NCBI GenBank assembly: GCA_033961575.1
Contig: CM066729.1
Location: 33,886,501-33,950,500 of the forward strand
Reading direction: 5' to 3'
Length of the DNA: 64,000 nucleotides
From: Aselliscus stoliczkanus
Taxonomy: Eukaryota > Chordata > Mammalia > Chiroptera > Hipposideridae
Shown: positions 16,681 to 31,427 of the stretch, in pieces
Numbering within the stretch: the first letter of the stretch is position 1
Layout of the letters: each line of letters opens with the position of its first letter
The notes under the pieces: model-generated
Told to the model about the DNA's origin: nothing
Seen by the model: the letters and a program-made list of their open reading frames with translations, nothing else
Databases searched by the model: none
Program-made: the position numbers and the translations under genes

Positions 16681-17390
16681 TTAGAAAAATTACATAAGAG
16701 ACATTATTTAAGAAATTCTTTACATTTTAAATTGTATGATAAAAGATATTTAGCCATTTTAACTTTTGTAATCCACAAATGATGTATTATGTACTACCAT
16801 ATTCAGTTAAATAAATGATAAATTATGGCAATTTAAATTCCAACTAGGTCTCTACCCTCCACTCCTGTTGATTAACCACTAGATTTGCACTTACATTAAT
16901 AAATACTCTGCTTCCTAACTCCAATAATAAATACATCCAAAGAAAAAAAATAGCCTTTACAGGTATATGAAAACTACACATTTGCGTTGTATATCAAATG
17001 GCTATAGACTCATTTTAAAGCTTCATAGAATAGTTTTCTTAAATATGATCTAATTCTACACATGAAGACCTGTCACACAATTATAAACCATTTAAATGTT
17101 TGCTTTTCAGTTTTCTATTGTGCTTTAACTTGCAGACATATGTGGTGTCACAATAATTAATGTCACCTTTCTTCAGATGTCCTTGTAGAGATGAATTTCC
17201 CTAAGAACACAACTTTTTCATGTTTTTTCCCACTTTTAATGAAGAAAAACATGGTTTTTAGAATATGTTAGTTGTAACTATTCACATCAGATACATTCTA
17301 ATTATTGTACAGACTTACAGCGAACTGTTCATGAAAAAAAATTGATCACTTAAATTATGATTTGAAACATTTTTGTATTTCTTTCCAGTC

Positions 17391-17494
17391 TTTTTTTTTT
17401 TTTTTTTTGAGGGTAGTGTCACTGTCCCTCATATGTGGGACCCAAACCGGGCTTCCCAAGCCAGCGCTTAACCACCACACCACTCGGCCAGCCC
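17391..17494 (-). mobile_element. tRNA-derived SINE (short GCGCTGG subtype)
   Basis: The minus strand shows a GGCTGGCCGAGTGG-like head, a B-box-like GGTTTGGGTCCC and GAGGGACAGTGACACTACCC, then a poly-A (T run at 17,391-17,409). Imperfect target copies may flank it. It lies in intron 14. Confidence 0.8.
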
Positions 17495-17685
17495 TTCTTT
17501 TCAATAATTATTTCATCATTTGCAATTTATCAGTGGTGAAAATAAATTAATATGCTAAGCCAAAATTTTAAATCATGCTCCTTTCCTTAGGCATATTTGG
17601 CTAAAAGTAAAACAAACAAAAATATTGATCTCAAAATTATATCAAGCTTTATGATTTAGAAACATATGCTAGAATATAGGAGTCA

Positions 17686-17913
<228 letters not shown>

Positions 17914-18436
17914 TCAAGGATAAGATGACATTGTTTTACTCTTAGAAGACAAATATAAGCTACAGATCTAAAAACAAACTTGGTTGATTATACTCACTAC
18001 TTGATTCTACCTTGGGAATGGATGAGTCATTATATTGAAAAAACTAATAGTATTTGCTTTTTCATGAATGTAGAACAGATAACAGATATCTTACATTCAA
18101 GGATTATATACAACCAAATGCATTTCTTTTACAACGTTGTAATTATATATACAAATCACTAATACAAGTATTAAGCAATTGTCTTTTCTAACTAACTAGT
18201 TGTATCAGTCTTCTCACTGTCAGTCTACCATTCATACACATTTCTAGCACATTTATTTATTCAACACAGTTTGTTCATTTAGGCTGGCATTTATCTAGGT
18301 TCTATGATGTACATTACTTGAAGCCAGGCACAGAATTTTGCCTAGACCACAACTTCTACACTCACAAAAGAGAATATTAATGAAAATAGTATGACATTAC
18401 TGAACCCCTGGACATTTTCAATGTTCAAAGTCACTA

Positions 18437-18568
<132 letters not shown>

Positions 18569-18609
18569 CTAGAAAAATAGATCACTCACATGCATACATA
18601 AATTAAAGA

Positions 18610-18610
18610 T

Positions 18611-18659
<49 letters not shown>

Positions 18660-18668
18660 GATAGATAG
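18610..18668. repeat. (GATA)n microsatellite
   Basis: About thirteen GATA units, one interrupted, about 40 bases into intron 12 from exon 13. Confidence 0.95.
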
Positions 18669-19049
18669 AAATTCAAACTAGTTGAGTTGGGAATAATAAT
18701 AATAAAATATTAAAATTATAATATTGTACTTATTTAGGTATATATGATCCATGTACCATCTATGTTTATAATCATCTTGGGCCTACTTTAAAATGTATTT
18801 AAGGGAGAGTAAACTAAAGAAAGAGTGAGAATATGTAGCATTTATGAAGGGAAAAACAGAAAAACATGGGATGAGGTTGTTTTCAACTAAATTTATTTCT
18901 AGCATCCTAATAGATTAGGTTAAAAAACAAACATATATTTATTGTCTGATAAAAGAAAGGTAACTCTTCCAAAGGTAACTGCTTCCGAATTTCAAGTGAA
19001 AAAATCCTTGTATATTTATTTTTTAATTTAACAAATACAAATATGAAAT

Positions 19050-19325
19050 TATTATGTGCTGGGCATGGTTCCAAGCATTTTTATAACTATAAACTCATTT
19101 ATTCTTCACTAGAACTTTAGGAGAGAAGTACTATTTTTATCATCACTTTACATATGAGGTAGGTACTATAGTCAAACCCATTTTACAAATGAGAGAAGTG
19201 ACAAACAGGGAAGTTAAATAAGTTGTTCAAGGTCATACCACTAATAAGTGGAAGAGAAGGAATTCAAACCCAGGCAATCTCATATCGGAGTCCATGCTAT
19301 TAAACACTACACATATTATGCTGCC
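19050..19325 (-). mobile_element. MIR SINE, antisense
   Basis: It contains 'cccattttacaaatgag', 'ttcaaggtcataccactaat' and 'ttcaaacccaggcaatct', the classic antisense MIR core with CORE-SINE tail. It lies in intron 12. Confidence 0.8.
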
Positions 19326-19689
19326 TCATTTTGATTTATGCTTCTTCAAATTATTTTACTTATTACTTAAAATAATGACATTAGTCAAGAGGAATTAAAT
19401 TCCAGATAAATCAGGATAGATAATATTGTTTTTATATCCCAATTATGCATATGGAGTACCTGATCTGCCAATAACCAACAGAGCAGAGCAGGTCTTAGCA
19501 AAATGTATTCTTTGACTAATTAATAGGTTTTGTGGAGAGGATATTCAGTTTTGTTTTCTGGTAGAGCTCATAATTATTTGAATATGACTCTCAACAGAAA
19601 CTTTAACTTTGATAAATGAGAAAAAAAAGTGGTAGTCAAGCTATTCTTCCGTATTTTAAATAATGTTATAACAATAAACATGTTTTCAT

Positions 19690-19830
19690 AAATTCATACT
19701 TTTTCTTGTTTTATTCTTTTTTGCTAAATCACAGAAGTGGAATTACCAACTCAGTGTATCTAGACATTATGATTTTTGGTACATCTTACAAAGTTGTCTC
19801 CAAAATAATATTTACCCTAGCTATAAATTT
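19690..19830 (-). mobile_element. L1 ORF2-end fragment, antisense
   Basis: 'gtggaattaccaactcagtg' and 'aaagttgtctccaaaataat' resemble the antisense of the L1 ORF2 3' end. Short and diverged. Confidence 0.45.
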
Positions 19831-20312
19831 TGCATTTGGGAACTAGGTATCTTATGAGCTCTTTGATATTAGGAAAGGTACTTCACCTCTCTGAAATTCA
19901 TTTTTTCACCTGTAAATGAATAATTTTAATCATAGCTTTCTTATTATTTTATTGCAAGAGTTAAATGTAAACCATAAAACTTATTACAAAGGATATAGGT
20001 ACTCTATTTATATATACATTGCTGTACATAAAATTAGCAGAACTTTGTAATAATCTAAATTCTTTACCATATTTTGTTAGCTTTAGTTTTAATTGGGTAT
20101 AGCACTAAAAGTTGTCTGTATTCTTAAAACACTGTTTTAGAGATAAATGGAATATTTCTTCAGTCTGAAATGTCTCTACACAATTAAAATAGCAAATCCA
20201 GATTTGAAAGTGTTTACACACACAGATGCACACACACACACTCACTCAAAAACTTTATTGTAGCACAATAGAACATCTGAGCAACACAACTTCAATAATT
20301 ATTATAATTTAC

Positions 20313-20432
20313 CTCTCCAACAAGAGGAGTAGTCCCATCTGACTCATTTACCCACACATGTTGTGCATTTCCTCTGTTATAGCTTTCATATTCTGCTCCA
20401 TTGGTACGTTTACTTATGGCAATTCCAGGGTC
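20313..20432 (-). CDS. SI: SI exon 12: barrel, DPGIAI region
   Basis: This exon encodes residues 431-470. It starts [12 protein letters not shown], where the human protein as I recall it reads DPAISIGRRANG, so this part of the barrel has drifted. HVWVNESDG follows, with a sequon at residue 459. Acceptor CTATTATTAG, donor GTAAAT. The intron directly upstream is an antisense RTE-clade LINE fragment, so the acceptor region is transposon-derived. Confidence 0.95.
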
Positions 20433-20440
20433 CTAATAAT

Positions 20441-21078
<638 letters not shown>

Positions 21079-21570
21079 CTAAAATTTAGCAGAATGTATT
21101 TAAATAAGTAGCACTGAAATAACTCTCTAATCACTTCAACCTTTAAGTTCAATGAATTTGTATTCTTAATATAATGATTAAAAAGTATATAAACTTGGAT
21201 TCCTTTTATTTCACTAAAGATGCAATGATACTGTTTACTAGTTTTACTAGTTTTTCTACTTCTAAAGTACAAAAGCATTATATGATTACTGACATTTATT
21301 TCAATGGTGATAATTATATATTATCACATATGTCATTGATTGTATAGAAAACAAAATCCTACACATTACATAAAATACATTATAAATTTGTATCATATTA
21401 AAAAGCATGTAAGCTCTAAAATAAAGTCTACAAAAAAGCTAAATATGATTTTGTTCAGTTAAACATGTATTCTATTATAATGTAACTCATAATCAATTCT
21501 CAAAATTTCACATACATCTGGACATTATATATGGTCATAATATGTACTTAATCATTAAAAAGCAGCTTAA

Positions 21571-21571
<1 letters not shown>

Positions 21572-21617
<46 letters not shown>
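21572..21617. repeat. (TA)n microsatellite
   Basis: A pure TA run about 80 bases below the exon 10 donor in intron 10. Confidence 0.95.
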
Positions 21618-21619
<2 letters not shown>

Positions 21620-21658
21620 CCTAATGATTTCCTACATTTATTATTGTGACAATATTTA

Positions 21659-21841
<183 letters not shown>

Positions 21842-22621
21842 TTAGTAAGTTTAATACAGAACATTAAAAACTAACATTAATATGCTTCTTATTCTATTAT
21901 AGCTCTACCATTCATTTCAATTTAATTACATATTTCAAACTAATATTTAGAGTTATAGGATTCGAAAACGCATCTTGAATATTCTGTTAGAATTTTGTTA
22001 TTAAACACTTAAGTTTATGTTTTGTCACTCTTCTTTGTTTTGCATTGAAGAATTAGAGAGCTATCACTTAAAAAAGTAGCATTTGCAAAGGTATATTTTG
22101 CTTTGCATGGAAAGTAAAAAAACAGAATAAAAGAATAGCATCAAAGAGAGAAGAGAAAAAAAAAAACTGTCAGACAATGCTTCCACTTCTGTAGCAATGG
22201 AATGAATGAACTGAACAGTCATCATGCAAGAAAAAAGATGTTTGAAATTATACAATTTGTTTTCCCTTACATTTTGGCACTTATTCTCTTCTAGTTTTCA
22301 AGAATATTAATAAAGTATATGTTCTACAAAGCTTCAACTCAGGTATTTCATAAGGTCTTATCTTATTCACATATAGGCCTTGACTTCTTCTCTCCAATGG
22401 GCCAAAGGGAGCCCCTTCTCCCACTCTCTGGGTGGCCCAAGCAGGCTCAGGGAAGGCCCGCAGCACAGTAAGTGTCTCATATCAGAGGACAGGATTTTGC
22501 ACATGGAAATATGCATTCAGCTGATATTAATTTTTTTCACTAAAAACTGAGTATTAGATTACAGTAAGACAAATAATATTATTTGGCATGACGGATATTC
22601 TTTGGTTTTGGCATATACCAG

Positions 22622-22795
22622 GGGTGCCAAAAAAAGTATACAAGTAGACACTTTGGTCAATTTCGCTCAAGCAGTAGTTTACCGTAAAGTCAAATGTGAC
22701 TTGTATTCATCTTTTGTTGTTGATAAATACTGAATATTACAATTATAATATTTTTTCCCTTTCTTAAAATGGGTATATATATATTTTTGGCACCC
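22622..22795. mobile_element. Tc1/mariner-like MITE
   Basis: Inverted ends GGGTGCCAAAAA at both termini enclose about 174 bases with no coding capacity. The 3' side is followed by TA; the matching 5' TA is degraded. It lies in intron 9. Confidence 0.65.
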
Positions 22796-24457
22796 TATGT
22801 ATGTGTGCGCGTGTGTGTGTGCATGTGTGTGTGTTCCATGATTTTTCCATCATCTTTGTCTAAAAACTACTATGTAAATTTTTTTAAATACTCACATTGG
22901 GTTATTGTATTTTATTCAATTTAAACATTAAATTTATTTTTTTAAATAACATAAAATAAAACTCAAAAAATCAGTTTTTAAAACTATAAACATTATAATG
23001 TTCTGTGAAATTCCTTTAAAGATTTGGATATGTGATTGAAATTTCTTTGTGGGTATATGTGTTGTGTGTATTATATATGACATGAATTATATTTCATAAA
23101 ACTATATAAAATATTATTATATATTATATTAATTTATGTATTATTTATTTTATAATTTATATGTATACATTGTCTTTAGAACTTATAAAACTATGTGGAT
23201 ATTCAATGAATTATGTTTTAAATTTTAACACATTGAGAGCATTAATACATTAGCTTATACAAAGAGGACAATTTATTTTTCCTCAAACAAGAAACAAAAT
23301 TTCTTTTGCCTACTCTCTACATAATCTGAGCCTAATTTAAATGAGCAGTGATTAATAGTGCTATATTTTACACCAGTGTTTTATGTTGTTGCTGAAATTC
23401 AGATTTCTGCTAGTCTACCCATAAAATGGTGCAAGCTAAAGTACTATGATACTATATGAATACTTTATTCACATGTCAAGTATAACTCAAATTCAACTAT
23501 TACCAATCACATCCTTTACTCAACATGTAATAGGCAACTATCCCAATGAATATTTCACAAATAAAATGTTAAATTTCTTCAAAAAATAAGTCGTTCTGCT
23601 TTGTTGGTATGATGACTACACACCAAGTCTGTATATAGGCTAGCCTAGTAGTGAAGTTACGATTTCATATAGCAGAGACTGTAAATTTGGTGTTCTTTTC
23701 TGAAATTTATATTTATAAACAGCAATTTGGGAATTGTGAGACACTGTAAATTATTCAATTGTGTAAAACCCAAGCTACTCTCATTTTAGGCTTTTGGATC
23801 CTACAAATTTTTATAGTCATTACTTCTCCTTTGATATTATTTTAGGAAATGGGAATTATATGTCAAAATGCATATCAATAAAACAAGATTTTTAAAAGAG
23901 GCATCATCCTTAAATCTTATACCAACAAAAGTGATTTGTTTCTCAATGATAACACCAGGGATTATATATGCCAGCATTTATGTGGAAAATGGTAACCTGA
24001 ACATGTGAGACTTCAAACTATGTTTCAAAATCTCCCCTTCTTAGTCTGAGTGTCAATTTTCTTCGTGTTTGTTTACCTACTGTGCATTAACAATAAGTTT
24101 CACTGGCCTTCCTCATAATTTGGTTGCCTCTAGGATTTTTATCATAGGGATTCATGATATATGCATCCATATGCCTGTCCACAGTCTTGAAGATAAGACA
24201 CTTCCTTATAAAGAAACCTAACTCCTGAACTCAACTGCCTAGAAGCAAGAAACAATTTTATATCAGAAATACAGATATTTAAATAAACATGGGCTTCACT
24301 GTACAGAAAAAATAAATAAATAAAACCACTTACTCATATCTTAAAAATGGTTAGGTTTAAAAAGATATTTAGCTAGGAGACTCCAGATATCTTAAATAAA
24401 GTCATTTAAATATATCGACATATTAGATGAAACAAATCATGGTAGAAGAGAATTTTA

Positions 24458-24661
<204 letters not shown>

Positions 24662-25517
24662 CTATTTAAAGTGCTTTGTATTCACCACATAATTTTACAT
24701 TGTTTTTAAATAAAATTATAAGGAAATAAAATATTATATATAGGAAGAACACAAAAGAAAAGTAAAATGTCACTATACATGAGGTTTACAATAGGATATC
24801 CGAGATGTTTCCTTTTATGGATGTTGGCTATAACTTCCCTGAAAATACCATAGCAACGGACAGAGGATCAATCTTCACATCAAAAATATTTCTTTCTAAA
24901 ACTGCATTTCAGTTAATTAGTTTAATTAAAGATCCACTGAAAGATCCTATTATCACATGTTAAATTCTGAAATAAAATATACAATTTGATTTTTCTATAT
25001 GTAAAAATCTGATTTGTCTATATTACTTTCTAAAGTAATTGCCTTGATAACCATATATATTACTGCTCTTGCTGGAATATTATTAATTCTATGGCTTTTT
25101 GTTCTCATTGATCTACCTATCAAATATAGGTATTGCACTCACATTAAAAACAAAAACAAAAGATTCTACATTACTTGAATTATTATAAACTAAAAAAAAA
25201 AATATCCTTCATTCTTTCTATCCCCATATAGACCTTTCTCTTTCTTATTTGTAGTGGCAGACTAATTTATTTTAATGAGGCTGTGGGAATGGGAATATTC
25301 ATTTGCATGGATGTGTTTCAGTGTTGCTCTGAAGGGAAAGAAAAGTGCCTGAATATCACAACACAGCATGCTCTCCCCAAAACAGAGTAATGATATGCAA
25401 AAATCCATTGTCTCAACTAACTATAAAAACTGCTTATAATAAATTCACATACTAAATCACTAACAATAGAGTTTATTCTGATATACAATATCTACGGTTG
25501 GAAAAAAAGGGTAACTA

Positions 25518-25667
<150 letters not shown>

Positions 25668-26836
25668 CTATAAAGCAAGATTTTGAAAGTAGAATTTTTA
25701 AATCTATGTAAAATAAAAATATTATATATTTTAAATGATCTTTACAAATTCAATTGTATCTGTAATTTACCCCCTACATCTCTATACTAATTTTCTCATA
25801 TGAAACAGTATAGCACAAAAACATCTAACATTTTAATTGTAATATATTAAGATATCAAATCTATATATTATATTATTAATAGATTACTTAATTGTGCTTA
25901 TGTTTTATTATGATTCAATTAGTTTTAATAAGCTACTCATAATAGGGTAATGGCATGGTTAGCCATTGTGCTGCATGGATAACCAAGGCACTGCAGGGAA
26001 ATCCCAGTGATGTCTACCCTCATAGAACTTTTGCAGTGCATTTGTTGAAAGCCGATGAGTAGATGAATTGGTGAGGCAAACTGAAAATACACTCATAAGG
26101 CAAAAGAAATAAGGCTTCTTGGCTTATTGGATATGGAGGTTCAAAAGAAAGAATGTATGGAAAATAACTATGAAGTTCTCAATCAGGTGTTAATTATGTG
26201 TGTATTACAGATAGTGATGCTATCATAAACAGCATCAAGGATTAGTAGAATTTATTAATGGGTCTGTAGCAAATGAGGCTTTTTTTAAATCAACTCACTT
26301 ATTCATTTTTGGGAATATAATAGTAAGCATAAGCATTTTTAAAATCACTAATATTTGAGTCAAAGCAATCATGAATTAATAAAAAATAATGTTTTAAATG
26401 ATATGGTCTCTGTTTTGAAGAATCTATAAATGATAAAGAACTTCAAGGTTTAGCACTTACAAAGAGAATCAAACCCCTGCGCAAATATGTGAACTTATAG
26501 AAGAGAAAAAAGTGGGCATCAATGCCTGATATGATGCCTAATTGATAGGTGGATACCATATCACACAAAGACATGTATAACACGGTAAGAGTTTTGAATT
26601 ATCCTTATACAATGACTAGCCATAGATAGGTTTAAGTAAAAGACTGAAAGAAAAAGAAATAAAATATAAAAATTAAAATCAAAAAAAATATTCATAAAAT
26701 CTGTTGGTCACTTAATGAGCTAATTTAGGTCTTTGTATCAATCTGGCCCTTTACAGTGAATAAGCTTCTGGATTAGGTATCACTGGAGGGTTTCAAATAG
26801 GCTAAAATTACCATCTGCTCCAATACAATGTTTTTA

Positions 26837-27040
<204 letters not shown>

Positions 27041-27204
27041 TCATGAAAGGAATAAATACATCATCTAGCAATATATAAATATTCTATTAAATATGGGTCT
27101 ATGCTGTCATCCAGAATAGTTCATTTTAAAAGTCAATCTTTAGCTGTGATCACATAACCAGAGCTTATTAATTCCATCAACAAAATTTGCTTCATCACCA
27201 ATAT

Positions 27205-27410
27205 CATCTTTCACATGCATTCTCTCCCTTAATTTTCATCACAATCCTAAAGCATAACTACCTTTATCAATCCCATTTCACAAATAACACAAATTGGGAA
27301 AATCAATTCATGTTTTCAAAGGCGACAGACTGGTAGGCAGCAGAGTCAGATTTCAAACCCAGTTCTGCCTCGCTCCAGAGACATTATACTCGCTTCCACA
27401 TCTCTAACAC
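27205..27410 (-). mobile_element. MIR SINE, antisense (diverged)
   Basis: 'cccatttcacaaataacaca' and 'gattcaaa'-like text (tttcaaacccagttctgcct) are MIR antisense marks in intron 6. Confidence 0.55.
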
Positions 27411-27951
27411 ATGTACTACAAGTACATTCAAAATCATTTTACCAAAAAGAAAAAGTTTGTATGTTTTATGAATACCAAATACACACGTATACTATGAGAA
27501 ATGTTAAAGAACATTTGATATTTTTGTGATTTAACATAAAGTCAATTGCGAATTATGAAAATATGTTTAAGAACAGTCATTGCTGAGGTTTGATCTTGAC
27601 AATTGATTAATTAACCTCTTTTGGAAATGCAAGAGAATTTATCTTGAAGATTACTATATTCCTTTCCACAATTATTTCTTACAATGCATCCATAATGAAG
27701 GCATTCAAGACTATATTTAATTTAACATATATAAATAAGGAAAGACCTTTAAACATTACTTTGAAAATTAATTTTTCTCTGAATAGTAACTATTTGATCC
27801 TACAAATTGATCCTACAGTACATGATAAATAATAGGGGAAGGCAAAACAAGTGTTCTAAGTGCACAAATATAGGCAAGGCTAAAATTGTATCAGTGATGC
27901 TTTCCACCTTCAGCTTTGGTTGACCCCAATGTCCATACTTTCATTAACGTT

Positions 27952-28416
27952 CTTTTTTATTATTATTATTATTATTTTTAAAGATTTTATTGGGGAATTG
28001 GGGAGGGGAACAGGGTTGGGGAACCAGGGAAGGGGAACAGACAAGTTGCTGTCTTTTGTTCTTCAGTCTACTGGCAGAGGACATTGCTTCACTGGCCCAT
28101 GTTGGTATCATCATTGCGCTCTTCCTGGATGAGACAGATCAGTCTCTGGCCTCTGGATGGTCGCTCACCGTGGCTATTGGCAGCTCACACTGGCTGCCAG
28201 CTCATGCTGGCTGCCGGCCACTCACTGTAGTCTATGGCAGCCCACTGCAGCAGGGGCTGCAGCCTACACCATTGCTGGGACTTGCACAGCCCAGCTCCGG
28301 GCAGAGCTGTTGTTAGCTGTAGAGGGCAGTGTCACTGGCCCTCATATGTGGGATCCGAACCGGGGCCGCTGGCATCCCAAAACCAGCTCTTAACCAATGC
28401 GCCACTCAGCCAGCCC
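27952..28416 (-). mobile_element. Long-bodied tRNA-derived SINE, copy 1
   Basis: The minus strand has a tRNA-like head (GGCTGGCTGAGTGGCGCATT), then GTTCGGATCCCACATATGAG, an unusual body of about 350 bases rich in GGCTGCCAGC-type repeats, and a tail at the low end. A TCATTAACGTT duplication flanks it (27,941-27,951 and 28,417-28,427). It lies in intron 6. Open frames across it are not genes. Confidence 0.88.
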
Positions 28417-28625
28417 TCATTAACGTTTTTGAACCTTTCATCCACAGGAAATAAAACCCCTTTACCATTATATCTTTACAAAGGTGTGCACCTACACTCT
28501 TTGGGGAAGAAAGTTATTCTTTCTGAAAATTACTTAAAATTAAGATTTTTCTAATTCTGTGATAATACAATAAAATTGAATAGTTATGTAAACTTACATA
28601 AATGTAAAATAAGATAATTACTTAC

Positions 28626-28777
28626 AAAGTTTTGTTATTGCTTTTTCTAATAACTGTGATGCTAAATGGATTTTCTGTAACTTTCACATCGTATTTTGTA
28701 TCAGAAGCTGTGGGACCATTAAATTCTTTTACAAACTGATGAGGAACTTCATATCTTTTATTACTTGGATCAGTAAT
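28626..28777 (-). CDS. SI: SI exon 6: isomaltase N-terminal sandwich
   Basis: This exon encodes residues 166-215 plus two bases. [14 protein letters not shown] and [12 protein letters not shown] match the GH31 N-terminal beta-sandwich of the isomaltase unit. A sequon (NKT) lies near residue 213. Acceptor TTTGCAG, donor GTAAG. Confidence 0.96.
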
Positions 28778-29439
28778 CTGCAAAGATTTAAACAAATTGG
28801 CATATACTTGATTGAAAACTGTTATTTAATTGTCCATTTCTGAATTAAGTATTATATGCAAGTTCCTAATGCAAAGCAATACATTTAATAATTTTATAGA
28901 TGAGCTATTAATCTAGTTATAAACTTAATTTTAATACTGTTAAATATCTGTGCAGAGAATTAACTGTATAAATTGTTAAGGGATAAATACAATTAGCTGG
29001 TTATAAAAGAGCTGTATATAAAATATTTCTATTGACTGGTAAAAAAATAACGATAATATTACAAAATATTAATTCTTAAACACTATATTTTTGTGAATTT
29101 AATTATCTTTGTTGCTTTTCAAGGTTCACACCCTTAGAAGTCCCATAATGATTTTCAATTCAGTTTTAATTAAAATCTCTTAATTCCTGTGAAATTGTCA
29201 CAAAAAACATAATATACAAAGAATATGGTGTTGTTTTCACTTCCACATTCAAAAGACCATACTAGCAAACTACTTGCTGACAAAGCCCCACAGAGATTAG
29301 TTTCTTTAAAATCATGGTATAAATTATACCAATAAAAAGTATTGGTGAGTATGAGTCATACTTACACAGCACAATTAATACTTCTCAAATTAAATTTTAA
29401 ATTAATCCTTAATCATAGTTTTTATCTAAAATAATAGAA

Positions 29440-29600
29440 ATTACTAAAGTTTATTGAGTGTTTATTCTTTTCAAGATATTATATCAAATGTTTTACATTG
29501 AACACATTATTCAATTGTCCTAAAATAACAGCCAGACAGACGATTTCTTACATTTGAGTAAACAGATTCAGAGAAGTCGAGTAACTAGTCCAGTTAGTCC
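29440..29600 (-). mobile_element. MIR-like remnant, antisense
   Basis: 'tttattgagtgtttattctt' followed by 'gtaaacagattcagagaagt' suggests a decayed MIR or L2 end in intron 5. Confidence 0.35.
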
Positions 29601-29713
29601 TTTGCTTTGGAATAAATATTTCTTGAGAGAGAATTGTGTAGGTAGGGTGAAGGGTGTGCTCATAACATGCCTCTTATTATTAACTTGTTTATAGAAAACT
29701 CAAAAAAACAAAC

Positions 29714-29823
29714 CTTGAACCGGAAACGATTGGGTGTCTGATTTTGAGTTGTTAGGAGAACAGTGTTGATGTCATTTCCAAATACAGTAGGTGAAGGTAT
29801 CCTGTTTAATTTGGCTTCAAGTC
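29714..29823 (-). CDS. SI: SI exon 5: start of isomaltase N-terminal sandwich
   Basis: This exon encodes residues 129-165, including [14 protein letters not shown] and TPNRFRFK, the opening beta strands of the GH31 N-terminal domain. A sequon (NQT) lies at residue 156. Acceptor TTTAAG, donor GTTTGT. Confidence 0.95.
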
Positions 29824-30121
29824 CTTAAAGAAAGCGAAAAAAATTGTATTAGTGATGCTTTTATTTATAAAGATTAATAATTATTAAATATATTTCTTAT
29901 TTGTATAATTTTATTGCCTTTTTCACAAATAATGACTTTTTTAATTTGGAAGATACAATCATGAAAAAATAAATCCTTAATATAAACAATCTAAACATTC
30001 TTGTATACATACTTTCCATTTGATTCTATTTAAGATATTTTCCAAAGAAGAAGTTAACACATGATTCCTTCATTACACTTAAATATATTATATTGGAACA
30101 CCACAACAGAAGAATTCTCAC

Positions 30122-30239
30122 CAGTATCTGTTTTTGTAATTATCTCAGCATTATAGCCATGGTTATCTACGAAGAAGCACCAAGGAATGCCAGAGTTATT
30201 CCATGGCCTCCAGCAGCAACCTCGCATTGCACACATGGA
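30122..30239 (-). CDS. SI: SI exon 4: trefoil domain core
   Basis: This exon encodes residues 90-128 plus one base. It includes the trefoil signature RGCCWRPW and the motif [12 protein letters not shown]. Together with exon 3 it supplies the six trefoil cysteines 67, 81, 92, 97, 98 and 110, all present. The domain packs against the GH31 unit. A likely N-glycosylation sequon (NNS) begins at residue 103. Acceptor TTCTATCAG, donor GTGAGAAT. Confidence 0.96.
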
Positions 30240-31427
30240 CTGATAGAACATTTAAAAAGGAATCATATGATTAGTACTATTATCGTATGTGTCAGTCTCT
30301 ATTTTTTAAACATTCATTCAATCAAGCATTTACTTGAATTTACTTAAAAACAAGCTTATTTCTGCATATACATAGTATGTTAAAATATCACTTATTTCAC
30401 TTGGAAGAAATAAATATTTGATGGATTGAATTAATTACACCCTATCAAAGACTGATGCTCTGAGTTGTGATTTATCAAATTTACATACCAGTGCACATTA
30501 TTGTAAGCTCATATATTTTAAAAGTTCCTGGCCTCTGGATAATTATACTCTGTTCTGTTGTCATACAGTCAATGCAAAAGAACTGAAATATTTAGGTGTA
30601 CCAATTATGTATCAAGCTGCAAGTGAAGCTATAAAGAAGAATATATGGCCCTACATAAAATGTTTGAAGTACTATTTTCTAGCTAATTATTAGTTCAATA
30701 TTTACTTAAGCTATTTAAACTAGTTTATGTACCAGGTGTTCCAACCAGTTGCTGCCATTGAATGCAATGAATGAGGCAAAATACTGAATTCTCAGTAATT
30801 TTACGATCTATATGGAAAGATTGTGTGAAGTGTAAGAAAAATTCTATATGGTTATATAAAAAGTTAAGACACATTGTGATGTTATGTGTTAACAATGGTA
30901 TAATTAAAAGTCTACTTAATATTTAAACTTAATATTGTGATACACTTCATAATTTGAAAACCTATAATTTTTTATTTTATCAGCTATTTGGCTTGGAAAA
31001 AAGTGAAAACCTCCACTTTTAGTAGCTGACATTATACATGTTAAGTTGTCTCCTATTTAACATCAAATTAAAGTGACGTCAGATAGACACACACATACAT
31101 ATTGTGAATGAGAATATAATTAAATCTGACCTTTTTTGACCTTTTTGGAATCTAAGGTATGTGAGACTTTTAGTCAGGCAATTTTATCTCAAATTATGTA
31201 ACTTATAGAAATGCTCCCAGCAATACTAGGAAAAAATTGTATAAAAATTGTCATTCACAATAGTCTTTATATTTCTTAGTGTTGGCACAAAATGAGAGGT
31301 AGAATTAGACTCAGATATACTGATTTGGAAAGGTATAAGCATGCTAAGATTATAGGCAAATCATATCTTGCTAAAGTAAAATATATACCTATTTATTAAA
31401 ATGGAGTTGTGGGAAATTGCCCCAAAC
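30240..31427. other. SI intron 3, exon-4 side
   Basis: About 1.2 kb of AT-rich sequence with no recognisable element, before the LTR and L1 cluster. Confidence 0.5.

Noticed and set aside
18610..18668. Regular short repeats that might suggest an array
   Set aside because: They are a GATA microsatellite without spacers; not a CRISPR-like array, which is not expected in a mammal.
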